Positions 33,286 through 48,200 of a DNA stretch of 60,000 bases are shown here, in pieces (position 1 is the first letter of the stretch; every line of letters begins with the position of its first letter). The position numbers were made by a program, and so were the translations under genes. This stretch comes from Symsagittifera roscoffensis (Eukaryota; Xenacoelomorpha; Acoela; Convolutidae), in assembly GCF_963678635.1 (NCBI RefSeq), contig NC_087070.1, positions 19,627,318 through 19,687,317 of the forward strand, given 5' to 3'. The notes under the pieces are model-generated. The model worked only from the letters and a program-made list of their open reading frames with translations, was not told where the DNA came from and searched no databases.

Positions 33286-36200
33286 CTGCGTTTTTTGGTA
33301 AAAATTATTAAGCTCTAGAATAATGATAGCTTTTACCTTCAGTTTGAATTTTCCGAGGATTGACTTCTTGTCATTTCCAAAACCATTAATCTCGTCATCA
33401 TCTTCATCTTCATCCTCACTAATTCCACAGGATGGCGCCTCTGCGAACTGGGTAGTTCCATCCTTGCTAGAACTCTGGACCAGCTTCTGGTACTTGTACT
33501 CGAGTCGTTGAGTTTTGCGCCAGTAGTAGGCACTGATGACTGCCATTATGAACACCACAATCACAGCCACTATTATGGCCAGTTGGACCTGGAATTTGAA
33601 ACTCTTAGCATGAGTCAAGTCACTTGAAACCATATGAAACTACTTGGAACTAACTATACACAATGAAACTTTATTCCATTATCTTGCCGAATAATTTTTT
33701 TCCTCACTCATTAATTAACAAGCGTCAAATTTAAAAATATTTGATTTTAATTTTATACAGATGTAAATCATCATTCTGAAAACTATTTTTTTTTTCAGCA
33801 TGTTTAGCGAATTTCAAGTCGGAAATGAGTACCTTATCATGTATTAATTTATACTCCCAAGAAAACTTAGAACTATTGCGTTTATCCCATTCCCATTTTG
33901 GTTTTGTGGGGAAAAATAGCCAACAGGCAGTTGGAAAAGAGTCAATAAACGCAGAAAAAATACTGAACTATTTTTTGAAAAAAACTCAACAAAAAATAGA
34001 TGGCCTTAAAGCCCTTTGAACTTCTAGAACAAATTATGATTGACTTTTTCGAAAAAATTAACCCAATTGGAGAAAACTGGATCAATAGGTTAAATTTTCA
34101 TTTTGCTGAGAAAACTGATAATTAAATTCTATTTTGTAAAATACAGTCACGGGACATAGAAATTGCAACTAGCAAATGAATGCTTTCTCTGCAACTTTTT
34201 ACGATATGGGGTTCAATTTTTAAAACTAGATGAAATTATATGGAAGGACTTAGCAGGGTTAAAAATAGAGAAATCTGGTTTTGAAGGCGTAAATTAGCCA
34301 ATATCTCATAACTAGTTTTAGAGGTCTTCTTGCTTTGAGACATCCTCGCAAACAATACAAGGAATGTGAATTATTGAGTTCAAATTAGTTCTTTGGGAAG
34401 CTGATGAGATTGACTTACACCTCATGTCGCCTAAAACGACAGATAACAGAATTTTAAAAGCTGCTTGGCCCGGCGTCAAAAAAGGGTCAAATCAGCTCAG
34501 AAATTATTCATAAATTTTAGAATTTTTTCGACATCGGGCTAAGTAACTTTTCAAAGTCTGTCATCTGCCTTTATAAGCAAAAAAAGGTGTAAGTCAAGCT
34601 CATCAGCTTCCCAAAGAAATAATTTGAAATCAATAATTCACATTCTTTACATTGTTTGCGAGGATTTTTCCAAAGCAAAAACACCTTAAAAACTAATTAT
34701 GAGATATTGGCTAATTTCAAGCTTAGAAACAAGACTTCTCTAATTTTTATCCAGCTAAGTCCTTCCAAACAATTTCATCTAGCATGTGTTAAAAATTGAA
34801 CCCTATATCTTAAATAGTTGCAGAGAAAACGACTAAAACGTGAAGAAAAAATTCGTTAACTTGCTCGTTGAAATCAAAAAATTGCAACTTCCATATCCCG
34901 TGACTGTGGAAATCAATCACGTTTTTTGTGATCTTTCTTTCGCTGTTCGATAACAAAGGAAATAAACTGAGCTTAAAAAGAAATCGTAAGCCAAACCGCG
35001 AAAAATTAAATTTGAACCTGAACAAAAAACATAGCCAATAGAATATTGGAAAAGAGTAATGAACGCAAGGAAACTGAAAAAAAAGACTTGTTTTTGAAAA
35101 ACCTTCAATTTTCGAATTTCATAGAAAAAAAATAGATGCCCTTTAAGCTCTTTGAATTTCTAAAACGATTTATGATTGGGACTTTTTTGATAATATTAAC
35201 CCAACTTGAGAAAACTGGATCAACAGGTAAAGTTTTTATTCCGCTGGAAATCTAAAAATCAAATTCCACTTTCGAAACTAGAAACCTTTTACGATTTTTG
35301 CGCCATTTCCACGTTCGTATTTGGAGAGTGCTATTTACATCACTTATAGCAGATGAACTTCAATTGAACTCAAAAAGTGCATATATACCTAAGTGTATTC
35401 ATAAATGCATCAATATGTATGATTGCACATCTGTAGTTATTAGAGACTTTTAGAGTTTTCCTGAAAAAAGAAAACAAAAAAATCACTAAGACCTATTTAA
35501 GAGTCTTCACTACGTTCATTACTCTTAAAAACGAAAAAAATCATCGCAACCTATACAAGAGTCTGAGCTACGTTTATCGACTCTTAATAAATGGGGGAAC
35601 ATTCATCTTATCGTACCATTACCATGGTATACCTCTCTCAAATTCAGTATAATTTAGAAAGATGATTCAATTATACAATATGTACTCGTAAAAATTTCAT
35701 TGACATCGAACAATTTTGGCCATCAGATATTCACTCAGAAAAATCTTTCCATTTCAACATTAAAGTGACTAATCTACTGAAGAAATTAAGAAATGAGAAA
35801 AACTCAAATTTCTTAAAAAGGACGAATAAAAAACTAATTTTCATGTTGGTTAAATACAAAATCTGGACTGACCTCTTTGGTGAAGAAAGGACATTTTCGA
35901 TTAACGGTGCTTGGAAGATCTCCATCACGACATATCCTTAAACAGATACCAACTGCTTCCAGAGTTCAAATTAATTCACTAGTGAACATTTAAATTAAAC
36001 ATAATCAACTAAGTTTACGAGACCACATAATCAACTAATTTTACGAGACCTGAGCTGAACTTGGAAAATTAATATAAAAAACAAGTATCAACCATTATAA
36101 AAACAAGTATCAACCATTATCAAGTATTAAAATACATAGGCGAAGCGGAGCTTGCCGCCAAAAGCGATACGAAAAAGACTATGGTTAAAAAATTAGTGAT

Positions 36201-39200
36201 TAAGGGTCCAAAGAAGCACATTTCCAATATTTCGCTGAAATGAAATGTAGATTTATCAAGAAAAACAATTGCTCGTGATAAGCAACTAAATTTGTAAAAT
36301 CAATAGAAGTGAAAAACAATTGGTGAATTGAAAACTGATTTTTTTTAAAAAAAAATTGTAATCAGCTCAAAAAATACTACAGAACATTGCAATATTGAGC
36401 TTACCCTGCCTTGATAGCACAAAAATTTAATTGCATGAAAGATAGTTTCCAATAAAAAAAATTGTGCGGTTTTATTTGAGTGCACAGAGTATTTTTAAAT
36501 CAAAAATAGGATATAATCAGATGCATTCCCGTAACTTGGACCAAAGTTTCTTGGTGAAAGACTCGATAATCATTTTAAATTTTTTTGAATTATTTGGGTT
36601 CATGGATGAAACTGAAAACCCATTAAACAAACTTAGGCAAGGAAAACTTTAAAGAAAAAAAGCAATAACTTTAAAAAGAATAAACTTATACACACCAGAA
36701 ACGAAGAAGGTTTAATTTTAGTCGAAACCAGTAAGCCAACAACGGTTGGGAAAACTTGAAAGAACAAGGAAACCGAAAAAAAAAATAGTGAGGTTTGCCT
36801 TCTTTTTCACGAAGAAAAAAAAAACTCTGGATTTAAAAGACATAGACAAAACAAATTATCCACACAATTAATGCCACAGAAATTTAGCAATACAAGCTAG
36901 CAGACAAAAAAAGGTGAAAGCCACCAGACCAAAAAATGAAGAAAAAAAACAATTACAAAACTTTCATAATTTTGTCTCAAATCAGGTTCAATTAAATACT
37001 ATCGCCGGCGTAAAATAAGTATAATGAAGGAAACGTTAGCGGGCGACAACAAAGCCAACAAACTTAAGCAAACTCTCGTTGGGCCGAAAACAAAATTGAT
37101 GTCATGAAAATTTTGAGCTATAAAGTAATTTGTAGCTCAAATCCTTTTGTGTAATTCCGGACATCACAAAGTCGATAAAAACATAGCGGAATAAGTTAAG
37201 CCGAGCAGGCCTTTTAAGCGAAGTAAGGGTTAGTAAGTTTGCAAATTACAGGAATAAATCAAAACACTGACCACTACAATGAACAATGCTCACAGCACAA
37301 AAAAAAATGTGATGGGGCAACTAAGCAGACACATAACAATTAGACAAACGATACGCCGAAATTTAGGCGGAATTTGAGCATGTCAGCGCATGTGTTGCAT
37401 AACAAGCTGTTAACCCGAAAAAAGCCTATTTGGACCTGATAACGCTTACTAGTACAAATCAAAAAATGCATATATACCACAAAATGCATAATAAATGCAC
37501 TTATATGTATGAATGCACATCTGAGTTAATAGAGCTTTTTAAAACTTTTTCCATTACCAAGACCTATAAAAGAGTCTTCACTACGTTCTTTACTCTTAAT
37601 AGTCCTACATTAGAAAATTGCGAAAAGATACGACCAGACTCGAACTATGTACTTAAGGCGCACGAGTACTTAAGGCGCGAATTCTGTGGACAGAGCTTTC
37701 AACGGTTTAAAAAGCTAATACCCCATTTGCAATACTCGCTCTCAATTTTTTTTTTAAAAGAGACAAAGCCAAGATTCGCATCACTTGCCATAACAAGCAA
37801 GCCAGCAAATAGAAAATAAGATGAAATAACTAAGTCAAAAAAAGTTTTTTGGAATAGAAGAAGAATTCAGCTGAGAAACACAACTATCAGCATCAAATAA
37901 GCTTTCAGTTCTACTATTTAGCAGCCACCAAGCCAAAAAGATGAAGGGTAGAAGCCCTGCGAGCAAAAATAGAAAATGTCATATGAAACTGTGATCATAA
38001 AAGAACTTAGAGCAATCATTTTTTACAACTTTGAAATTTACACCACAACCGACCTAAATTATTGAAAATATAGCCAACAGCCAGTTGGGAAAAAGTCAAT
38101 AACGCAAGTAAACAAAAAAATATGAAAAATCTCAATTTTCGAAGAAAAAAAAGATTGCCTCAAAGCTCTGAGAATTTGTACAACAACTTACAACTGACAC
38201 TTTTTTGATAAAATCAACCCAATTTGAGAAAACTGGATTAATAGGTAATTTTTTTTATTTCGCTGGGAAATATCAAAATCAAATACCATTTCCGAACCTA
38301 GAAGTCCATCACGTTTTTCTTGTCCTTTCCACTTTTGTTGTTCGATAGTGGAGTTTGCCTTCCCTTTATCAAAAGAAATAAACTGAATTTGAGCCTGAAC
38401 AAAATGAGACTTTTCCTGAAAAAAAATCATCATGATCTATATAAGAGTCTGAACTACATCAAACAATAATTGACAATTTTTGCCTTTCATATGACACAAA
38501 AAATTGCAAAGCCGATAAAACTTCAGCTGAAACCATGTAGGCAGAATAAAGCTTTCAAACGAAAAAGCAAAAGGAAAATATACAAAATCAGGGCTAGTAA
38601 ATTTACAAATTGCAGGAGTTTATCAACAATACTTGCAACTATCAGGAAAATTTCTTACAACCCAAGAAAAATCCATGATGGAGCAATTAAGTTAAAAAAA
38701 AACATGAGCATCAAACAAAAGGCCGACAATTCAATTTTCCGGAAAAAAAAACAATTCTATTTCATACATACTGAAAAAAGCAAGGCCCGGCCGAGACGCA
38801 AACCCCAGACCTTAGGGTGCAAAAGCAACCGCTTAACCTCTAGACCATGTGGGAAATAGACTACAGTGGTCGATGTTCAAGAATATACAGTAGTCGATGT
38901 TCTTAAAAGATTTGTAGCAATAATTGTTTCCGTAAAAAAAATGTACTCCATGATTGCAAGACGCTTATTTCAACTATATTATAACTGACTTCTTGTCGTT
39001 CCTCCACACAAATCTGACTTTCTGTGACCCCAGGTGACATTCCTCCAGAATCTCATCCACATCATACTTCGGGTCACACACCGGACAAGCATACTTGGAA
39101 ATGCGGAGGAAGTTGTAGTCACAGCCATCGTCAGTTCCCTCGGGATCTGAGGCGTTTACTCTAATTTGACCATCGATGTCTTCTGCGGCGTATGGATCGC

Positions 39201-42200
39201 AACGGAGTGTGAGGATGACAGAACGACCCGCGGGACAGGCGTAAGTTGGCCTGTAATATACTTAATAACTAATACTTTATATTTATTAAAAACAGAAAAC
39301 ACTTAATTTTAGTTGATAAAGACCTCTAGAACTAGAAAAAGACCTCATCGCTAAAAGACCTAATGCAAAGACAGTATACGGGAATTTTGAAATGGAACAC
39401 CATAAAAACTCGACTAGATAATTGAGATTCGGTTTGAAAATATCGGAAATGTTGATTGAGTAAACAACACATTGATATGAATTATCATAAAATGTAGAAA
39501 ACAAATTTCAAAAGACGAAGACACATTTACATGTTTTAGTTGTTGACTTAGATTCTACACTTCGCAACCATAAGCATAAACACGACATTAAGAAGCCCTG
39601 AAAAATCAACAAAAAAAACAAAAATGAGCCTAGAGACAAAAAAAAACCTTATAGAACCTCCCACGCCGGGAGAACGAGGCCACTAACTCCGAAAACCACA
39701 AAAATTTATCACAGAAACGTGCTACTTTGCTTGGAAAAAAGTGACTAGAATTCCAAAACAAGTATTGCTTAAGTAATTACGCACAAACAACACTACTTGT
39801 TGCAGTCTGAGTAGCTTTCTGATTAAAGCAGAAGAACAGGTGGCAAAGTGTCCACTAACTGGAATGCGACGTAGTAGAAGTTGATGTCGAATGTCTCCGT
39901 GTTCACATCTGTGGTGCGCACACTCCAGTTCATGTAGCTCCTGTTCATAGTCACGGCAATCAGCTCCTCCCCCAACCTAGAAAAACACATCATTCACGCG
40001 TATATCACAAGCTCGAATCATTCATTACATCATCACTCAGAGAAGTTTCTAACACCATATTTGAGTTTTTTTTTCTCATTTTTCAACTGCTTTTATATAA
40101 TTCGTCAGTAAAACTGACGACACAATAAGCTTAGATAAATTCGATGCGTACAATACATCATCATGCAACATTATCGGTACATCTTTACATGAAACCTGAA
40201 CAATAAATTATCAAAATGAGACACGATTTGTTCTCATTTTTTATACTTGCCTCGTGCAAAAAAAAAATTATAATCAGCCTGCTTACACAGAAGGGTATTC
40301 GGTGATAGTGTCCATTAGTTCTCCTCTAGGAGGGAACAGATCTGATCTGCAGACGAAGCCATACTTCCTGCTCTTCGACTCAAACTCAGCCAAAGCATAT
40401 GGGCCCATCTTAAAAAAGAATTATCAAATGATATCAGAGCACATTAACTAAAAAAAATCGATCATTTACATCATCTTTACAATATTACCAAGCACTAAAA
40501 GTTATGCAACAAAAGAATTTCGATAAAATTATATATTGTTTTCATGAAAGCACTCTGCAAAATTTCAACTATTTATCTGATTTCTGATTCGAAATAGCAA
40601 AACCTCAGCATTCGCAATTTCGAATCGGAAATCAGATAAATAGTGGAAATTTTGCAGAATGCTTTCATTAAACCTTCAATAAACTTAGCAAAAATTTTAT
40701 GCTCTTTCTTCGTTTCAATTTTGTCATAGTGAAGTTCTGCTCATTCCTTTCCCAAGTAAAAAGTAGACATGCCATAAATAGACACGTCGTAAGCCAATCA
40801 GAATAGAGAAAATAATCCGAACGTTTATTTTCTTATCACGATTGTGACGAATTGTCTACTCACGGACTGTCTACCTTATGACACTCGATTGTGATTGGCT
40901 TACGACTTGTCTACTTCATGGCATGTTAACTTTTTTTACCGCACAATTTCCTATAAATACCTTCAATTTGAAGAAATATAATACTAGAACTAACTGTAGT
41001 ATTTGTACTTTCGTTCCCATCATCATGCGACACTCTCGACACATTCGCACTGCATGAAGCCAATCCTCTCCCCGAGCTCAGATTCCCGCAGAGACTGAAG
41101 TTATACAACTTTAACGACTCAAATCCACTGTCAGTGAAGACTGGTTTGCTCTTCAGGAGCACAGTGCCATTGTTCAGTTTCTTCAGGTCCAGTTTTCGTC
41201 CATCTGGAAGTTCGAATTCACATTGCGATCTGCATGTGACTCCTTTGGGCGATTTGAGCCCAGGGCCGCATTTGAGGCAGTATTTGTCGTCCGAATGTCC
41301 GAGAGGGTTCACAATGAAATCTAAATATACATTAGGCCATTTAGTATATTATAACAAAGAAAAACTTGGCTCAAATTTAAGATCAATAAGCTTGTTATCT
41401 CTCATCTTCATAAAACTACTCTGATTAGTCAAAATTTGAGTTTATAAATTTTTTGCGAAGATATTCGCCTCATATGGTTTGTTTTTCCATATTTTTGATT
41501 GCGACTTATTGCGGTTTAAATATCGAAAGGAGCATTGAAACAAAGCAAAGCAAAACAACCCGAAACCAGCTTCAGAATAACTAATAACTATTACGTAATA
41601 TCTCGGTGAGTTTTACTACATCCAAAGAGTAGCGAGTTCTATAGTGAGTTTCACTGCAAGACTATATGCAACAACAAGACACCACTGACTCCTATCACCA
41701 GTAAGCCTTACCACGTTGCATTCGATCTCGCTCCATTTCAAGGAACTCCTCGTCAAAAAATTCCCCGCTATTTAATCCCTCGGGATGTCTTACGCCAAGG
41801 GCTTTGAGAATATCTGCATCTACAACCCACAGTTGAAAACATGGAAATTACACCAAACGTAGGTGAAAAATAATTTGGTCATCTCTGAAAAATTATAAAA
41901 TTTGAAATTGCAGTCAGTTAAATATCGATTAAGAACGGGTACTTTAAAAAAAATCATCAAGCAATAGCTATCCACAAACAGTGTGAAAACAGACTTTTTC
42001 AGCCGCTACACCGCTGAAAATTTTATTACAAATCAGCATTATGTTGATCTTACCTTGCGGGCATTTCATACATTTGCTCGGAGGCGGTGCGTAAAACTGT
42101 CCCATGGGGCACGGTTCGCACACACGTGTATCACTGAAATCTACAGCGTGTTTTTGCGCAGTGTTGCATGGTTCGCACTGTGAAGCGCCTCCGTCCACCG

Positions 42201-45200
42201 TGCCTTTTATTTTGATGGAATGGATTTTGAGTTGGGTCTTAGGGTAATTGTGGTTGGGTTCTTCCATTTCTGGGTGATCTGTTTTCTGGAAGGCCCACAG
42301 AAAACTTTGCTCCACGTTCGATACCACGTCGTGTCTTAAATTAAATAACGGAAGCCATCATTTAGTTGTCGTTTTTATCATTTTTATCGAAGCAACACAG
42401 GAATTTTTAAAAGATGGAGTCAATGAACAAGGGTCAATGAACAATTCAAAAATTTCAAACTCGGAACAAAATGCATGGCCTTAAAGCTCTTTGAATTTTA
42501 AGAATCTTTCATGAATACACAATTTTGCTAAAATAAACCAACTTGAGAAAAAGATCAAAAGATAATTTTTTTATTCCGAAAATTCATTTTCGCAACAAAT
42601 TTGAATGTGGTTAAAAAATTTGAGCATGAACAACTTTTTAGACTTTTTCAATAAAAACAAAAAATCCAGGACCTAAATGAATGTCTTCATTTTGCTCATT
42701 GGCACGAAATAGATAATACATACTTAAGAAAAAAAAATTCTGTCACGGATTTTTCAATTCCTTTTCTTTGCAGCACATGAAAAACGTTTTTCCTGGAGCA
42801 ATCCTAAAACCGTTCACACATTTATGGTATAATAAATAATGATACAAAATCTTGCTTTCAAGTCTTTAAAAAGTCAGATAAAAAAATTTTAGTATAAACT
42901 TTACTTACTTGTACACTGTTCGACCATGGCTTCCTTCCCACATGTTAACAGTGACAAAATGTTCCCCGTCATCCTGAAAAACAAAACCAATTAGCAACCT
43001 CCCGATATGCCAATATGTTCGTCACTGAAAAGCCCGATCAGCCCAAAGATCTACAAATAATGTGCTATACATTCAAGCTATATTTATATTCAACGAGACT
43101 TGCTTGAAAAAAATTAATCGAAATGCAAGTCTAAAGCAGGGTCACAACAGCCGTTTTCCCCATAGAGCTAAACAGCAGGAATGTTCATCTTTTCCCTCGC
43201 GGATAATTTTAATCGTTATCTGGCAAAAATATACTCTAAAACAGTTCTTTCATAATCACATTATAATTAGTGTTTTCTCATATTTAAAAGAAATTCATAA
43301 GTTATCTGTCATCTGCAATATTTGTTTTTCTGTCAAATTCCGCATTCAATTCAACATCAGCTTTCAAAGTTTGACAAAATAAATATCAATTTCTTGTGCA
43401 ATTCTCATGTCATTGAGTTGCAGAAAACGTTCCAAGCATGGAAAATTGATATAGTCAAGCATGAAGAAGCTTTTAAGTATTGTATTTGGAATATTGAGCT
43501 TTTTATAAAGTCATTAAAAATAAACAGAACCATAAAAGCAGCATTTGCATATTTCTGCAATTAGGCCGACTCATGTGGAACTTATTATCGGCATAGAAAG
43601 TCAATGCACAAGCATTTCGACTTTTAAACAGCATAAACTGTTTTTGTTACAACAAAAAGAAGCAGTTCACGTAATATTCAAAACACCACACATAAATGAA
43701 GCAGTTTAATACAAAAACTATTGCTGAGACCTTCGCCAAATCATGAATCAACAACCAACCACATAGCCAACATGAATCGGAGGTCACATGAACATATTTC
43801 TGAGATGTGTCTATTAACTGGAGTGTCATATATAATTTAAGAAAATATCTGCTATTTTGCACCTATAAAAGTAACTTTTTGTTCCGACTTTCGATACGGA
43901 AGTAACGGAATATTTCTGCTCGGGGTGGGTTTTTTTCTTCAGACAAATTTCTACTTTTTATTTAGCCATTTTTGACGGAATTTTTTTACATCATTCGAAA
44001 GCTATTTGTCTCCTAAGCTTAAATTTGAAAAGATATTTCACCTGTGATCATTTTCGTAAAGTTATGGGGGTTTAAAGATTGCCTGCCATTTTGGTCAATT
44101 TGGGACAATTAACACGCGATATTTCGCGCTATTAACGCGTAAGCGGAGACTTAATCCGTCTTAGAAATCGTTCCAAATTGGTGCAAGGAAACTTATATGC
44201 AATAATTGATTTGTTAATAGGAGCAAAATTTATCACTTTGTACTTAATGTGACAAGCGGGGGGGTGTTTTCACAAAAATCTCAATTTTAAAAAAAAATAC
44301 AATTTTATTTTATTACATTTAAGTTTTTCATGTTATTACTGCTCCATAGACCTTAAAAGGCAGTCGGAACATTCAGGGCATCACCCTGATACGAGCAGTC
44401 TTGTTTGCTATTTAGTTTTGAACATGTTAAGGATGTTTTTTTTTCAAATTCGCTTAAGATGGCATCATAGCTTCATAGAAACTTTTTGCTGAGTTGAATT
44501 ATAATTTTTTCGATAGAGCATGTAACGTTCCTCCCTAGATGTCATACAAACCTTTTTGATTACACTCGCGTCTTTCTAAAAGTGTTGCCAAAATCATGAA
44601 GCATGATGCCAAAATCATGAAGCTAGCAGTTTTTTCGCAAATCGTGGCAAATTTTATACACAGGCGAAGCAGAGCTTCGCTCTACAAACGATACAAAACA
44701 TTGTCAACTTCAAAAACACAAAATTCTACCGCGAATTATTTAAGATAGAGTTAGTTTCTTGGATTCATTTGAAAACGTTTAAAATCAGACTAATCAATCT
44801 TTGATTTATTTACTATAAAAATCTGATCATCGCTAATCAATGGAAAGGCTAAAAAAAAAACAAGCGAAACTGCTCGCAAACACAGTTTTAATTCCCTGTG
44901 AAAGTTGACCGAAATAATCCTTGAAACTGGGCATTTTTGAGAGAAACAACCTGAATTTGCGCTTAATTTTGTCCACTAGTGTAACAGTCTTCAATACGTT
45001 CATTACTCTTAAAACCTGAGCTTCGAAAAATCCAAGGGCGCGCTAAGATATCCTTGGGAAACTAGTTTAACTGGAGTAAAATTAATTTTTCACGGCTTAA
45101 CTTGAATAGCAAGAATTAGACAATTAAAAGCCCTTTATAAAAACTCGCTCGCTTTCTTACTCCCCTGAAATTGGACAAAAATAATATATTTCAATCGGTT

Positions 45201-48200
45201 TTTCTTGATAACGGGAAATTTTATAGAAAATTTTTTAATTTTTGAGCCAGGACTGATCGCGCTTTAATATAATCAAAACACTGATATGAGTTTAAACATA
45301 ACCAACTGACAGCTGGAAAAGAGTCAAAGAGAGAACAGGAAAAAATGGACTGCTTTTTGGTAAACAAAATTCGACTATCGAATTTCAAAGTAAAAAATAT
45401 ATGGCCTTAAAGCTCTTTAAATTTCAAGAACAAGTTATTATTGAAACTTTTGCGACACAGAGGCAATTCAAAAGAGCCACCAAGTAACACTTTTATTTGC
45501 GAGTTAGGTTGGGGGAAAGTTGCATCGTACTATCACACTACGCTACGCTCGCGTAAACAAAGTGAACTGAACTTTAAAAGAAATCAAAAGTCGAGCCACT
45601 ATAAAATCAAATTTGATTGAGTTCAAACTAATTGTAAGACTTTTCCTGAAAAAAAAATAATCACGACTTTGATAATGGTCTTGACTACACTGACTCAAAT
45701 ACTGACTTTTACTCGCTGACTCTTAAACATTACTTATTTTTAAAAAAAGCCAACAGATAGTTGGAAAAGATTCAATGAACGCAAGAAACAGAAAACTGAC
45801 TATGTTCCCATTCAGTTTAAAAAATTATATTGAATAAATAATAATCATGCAACTGGCAATCATTTTTGGGCCTGATGAACTCAGGATTGTCTAATCAACA
45901 TAAGCATACTTTTTTAATCTCATAGAAAACGACATTCAAATCTTGAACTTTATAGACAGTGATATCTATCAGTCGGTATTCTTCCGCCGCTGTTAGATGG
46001 ATGAGTAAAATTTCATGAAAAAACTTTGCTGCGGTTCAGCTACTCCCTTAATTGTAATGGGAAAAAAGCTTATTCTAACATTTATCGAATTAAACTAAAA
46101 TGTTATAACTGCACTGCTAAATACAGGCTATTATTTAAACCATAACCAACAGACAATTGGAAAAGAGTCAATGAACGAAAGTGAACAGAAAAAAATACGC
46201 GACTTACTTTTTTTTGAAAAAATTTCAACTTGTAAATTTCAAAGACAAAAAAGATGCCCTTAAAGCTCTTTGAATTTCTAGAACAAATTACCCTTTTTTG
46301 ATAAAATTGACACTTTTTGTTAAAATTAACCCAATTTGAGAAAATTGGATCAATAGTTAACATTTTTATTTCGCTGGTATATCTGATAATTCAAAACTTT
46401 TTTTCGAAGTTTATGCCAATCACGTTTTTGGTAACCTTTACATTTTTACTGTTCGATATTGGAGTTTGCCTTCCTGTTAACATAGAAAATCAAGTGAGCT
46501 TAAAAACAAATCAAAATCCTGAAAAAAAAACGAAAAACTCATCACGATCTACGCAGGAGTCCGAACAAACTAAAACAAAAAAATTATCCAAAAGAAAAAT
46601 GATGGCGAAAAAACTGTCGTCCATTTCATTTTTTTCGCTTTCATCAAGTTTGGTTGGTGTAAAAACAAAACACCTCTACATCACATTAGCCTGCCTAAAC
46701 TTGAATTGCAAATGAAAAAAAAACTGCACAGAAGGAGAGAAAAACCTTAAGTGTACTAGAAACAAATAGCGCAAACAAACCAGTTTTGTTATTTTGAAAT
46801 TAAATCTTACTCGTAATTTTCGAATTTTTTTATTACAAACAAACAATTTTTAACAAACAAATTAAAGGTAGTTTGCGATGTGCTAGCACTTAGGGCCTCC
46901 AAAAACTGAGCCTCTTGTTTAGAGAATTTATCGTTCTACAAAAATATAGAGCTAAAAAACACTTGAAGCAAAATAAAAATTGATTGAAAATGAGAAAAAA
47001 ATGATTGAAAACTACAGCAAGCAAATTGCGATTATGATCATGACTTTAAATACCTTCGCCAAAAAATATGAACATAGCCAACTGACAGTTGGAAAAAAGT
47101 AATGAACACTAGAAAACTAAATAAACTGACTTGAAAAAAATAGATGGCTTTAAAGCTCTTTAAATTTGTAGAACTATTTATGATGGACACTTTTCGTTTA
47201 AAACAAACCAATTTGAAAAAACTGGATTAATAGGTGAAACTTTTATTTCGCTGGGAAATCTGATAAATAACTTCCATTTTCGAACTTAGAAGTCGATCAC
47301 GTTTTTCGTGACCTTCACACTTTTGCTGTTCAATGGTGAAGTTAGCCTTCCTTTTAACAATGCAAATGCACTGAACTTAAAAAGAACACCGCGAAACATC
47401 AAAATTGAACGTGAACAAATTTTAACACTTTTTCCTGAAAGAAAATTTAAAAAACACCAAGACCTATAAAAGAGTACTCACTACGTTCATTTCTCTTAAT
47501 AAGAACAGCAGGCCGATCAAAGAGTATTGAGGAAAATATCCGAACAAAGTTTTTATTGAAAAGAGAAAAAAAACTCAATAAAAAATTCAAAAAAAAACTC
47601 GACAATTTTTTCATGATTTTTTCTAACGTTTATCGAAGAAGGCCGGAGAATTGATTTCAATTTCAAACTTCCAAATATACCTTATCAAAGTTTAATTAAA
47701 TTAAAAAAACGACTGAAAACAACCTTGAAAAAAACATAAGGCAAATAAGCCGACACGTAATCAGCTGAAAAACAGCCGAAACATTTTCAGTAAACAAAAA
47801 TCATACAAAAATTTGCATCTACCCGCTACAATACAAGCCCTATACAGTCAGTACAAGTACGCTGCATAAGCTGCATATTTGTAAAATTATCATTTCAAAC
47901 TTCTTTCTAAATATATTCACTATTCTGTGACCAAAGTTGTTTACGGAAAAAAAGTATATTACCCGGTTGCAATACCTTTGCTTATTCGCAAGAGTAATAA
48001 TCGCTTATAAAATTGGTTAATAGTACTTTTTGCATGTATAGCTAGCAAACGGAAAAATTGTAAGACTTATTTACAACTTATTTATTCCAGAAAAATTATT
48101 TTATTTTACCTGTCCGAAGAAGAGTGTGCATTTTGGTGAGTCAGAGCAGTCCATCTCGAACACGAACTCCACAGTGCCAACCGGTACCACTTGACCCCAC

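Noticed and set aside
37430-37819. 129-codon plus-strand frame as a gene
   Set aside because: It overlaps family D debris (TGCATATATACC block and hairpin end) and shows no family similarity or splice context.
38786-38855. Functional tRNA-Glu gene
   Set aside because: The 5' half fits, but the acceptor stem cannot pair and the B box has key changes.
38470-38859. 129-codon Lys/Arg-rich plus-strand frame as a gene
   Set aside because: It starts at the end of a family D copy and runs antisense through the tRNA-Glu-like segment; the basic composition follows from A-rich DNA.
46317-46715. 132-codon open frame as a host gene
   Set aside because: It lies wholly in a family D repeat, shares its hydrophobic start with seven other copies, and has a low-complexity Lys/Ser/Thr tail.
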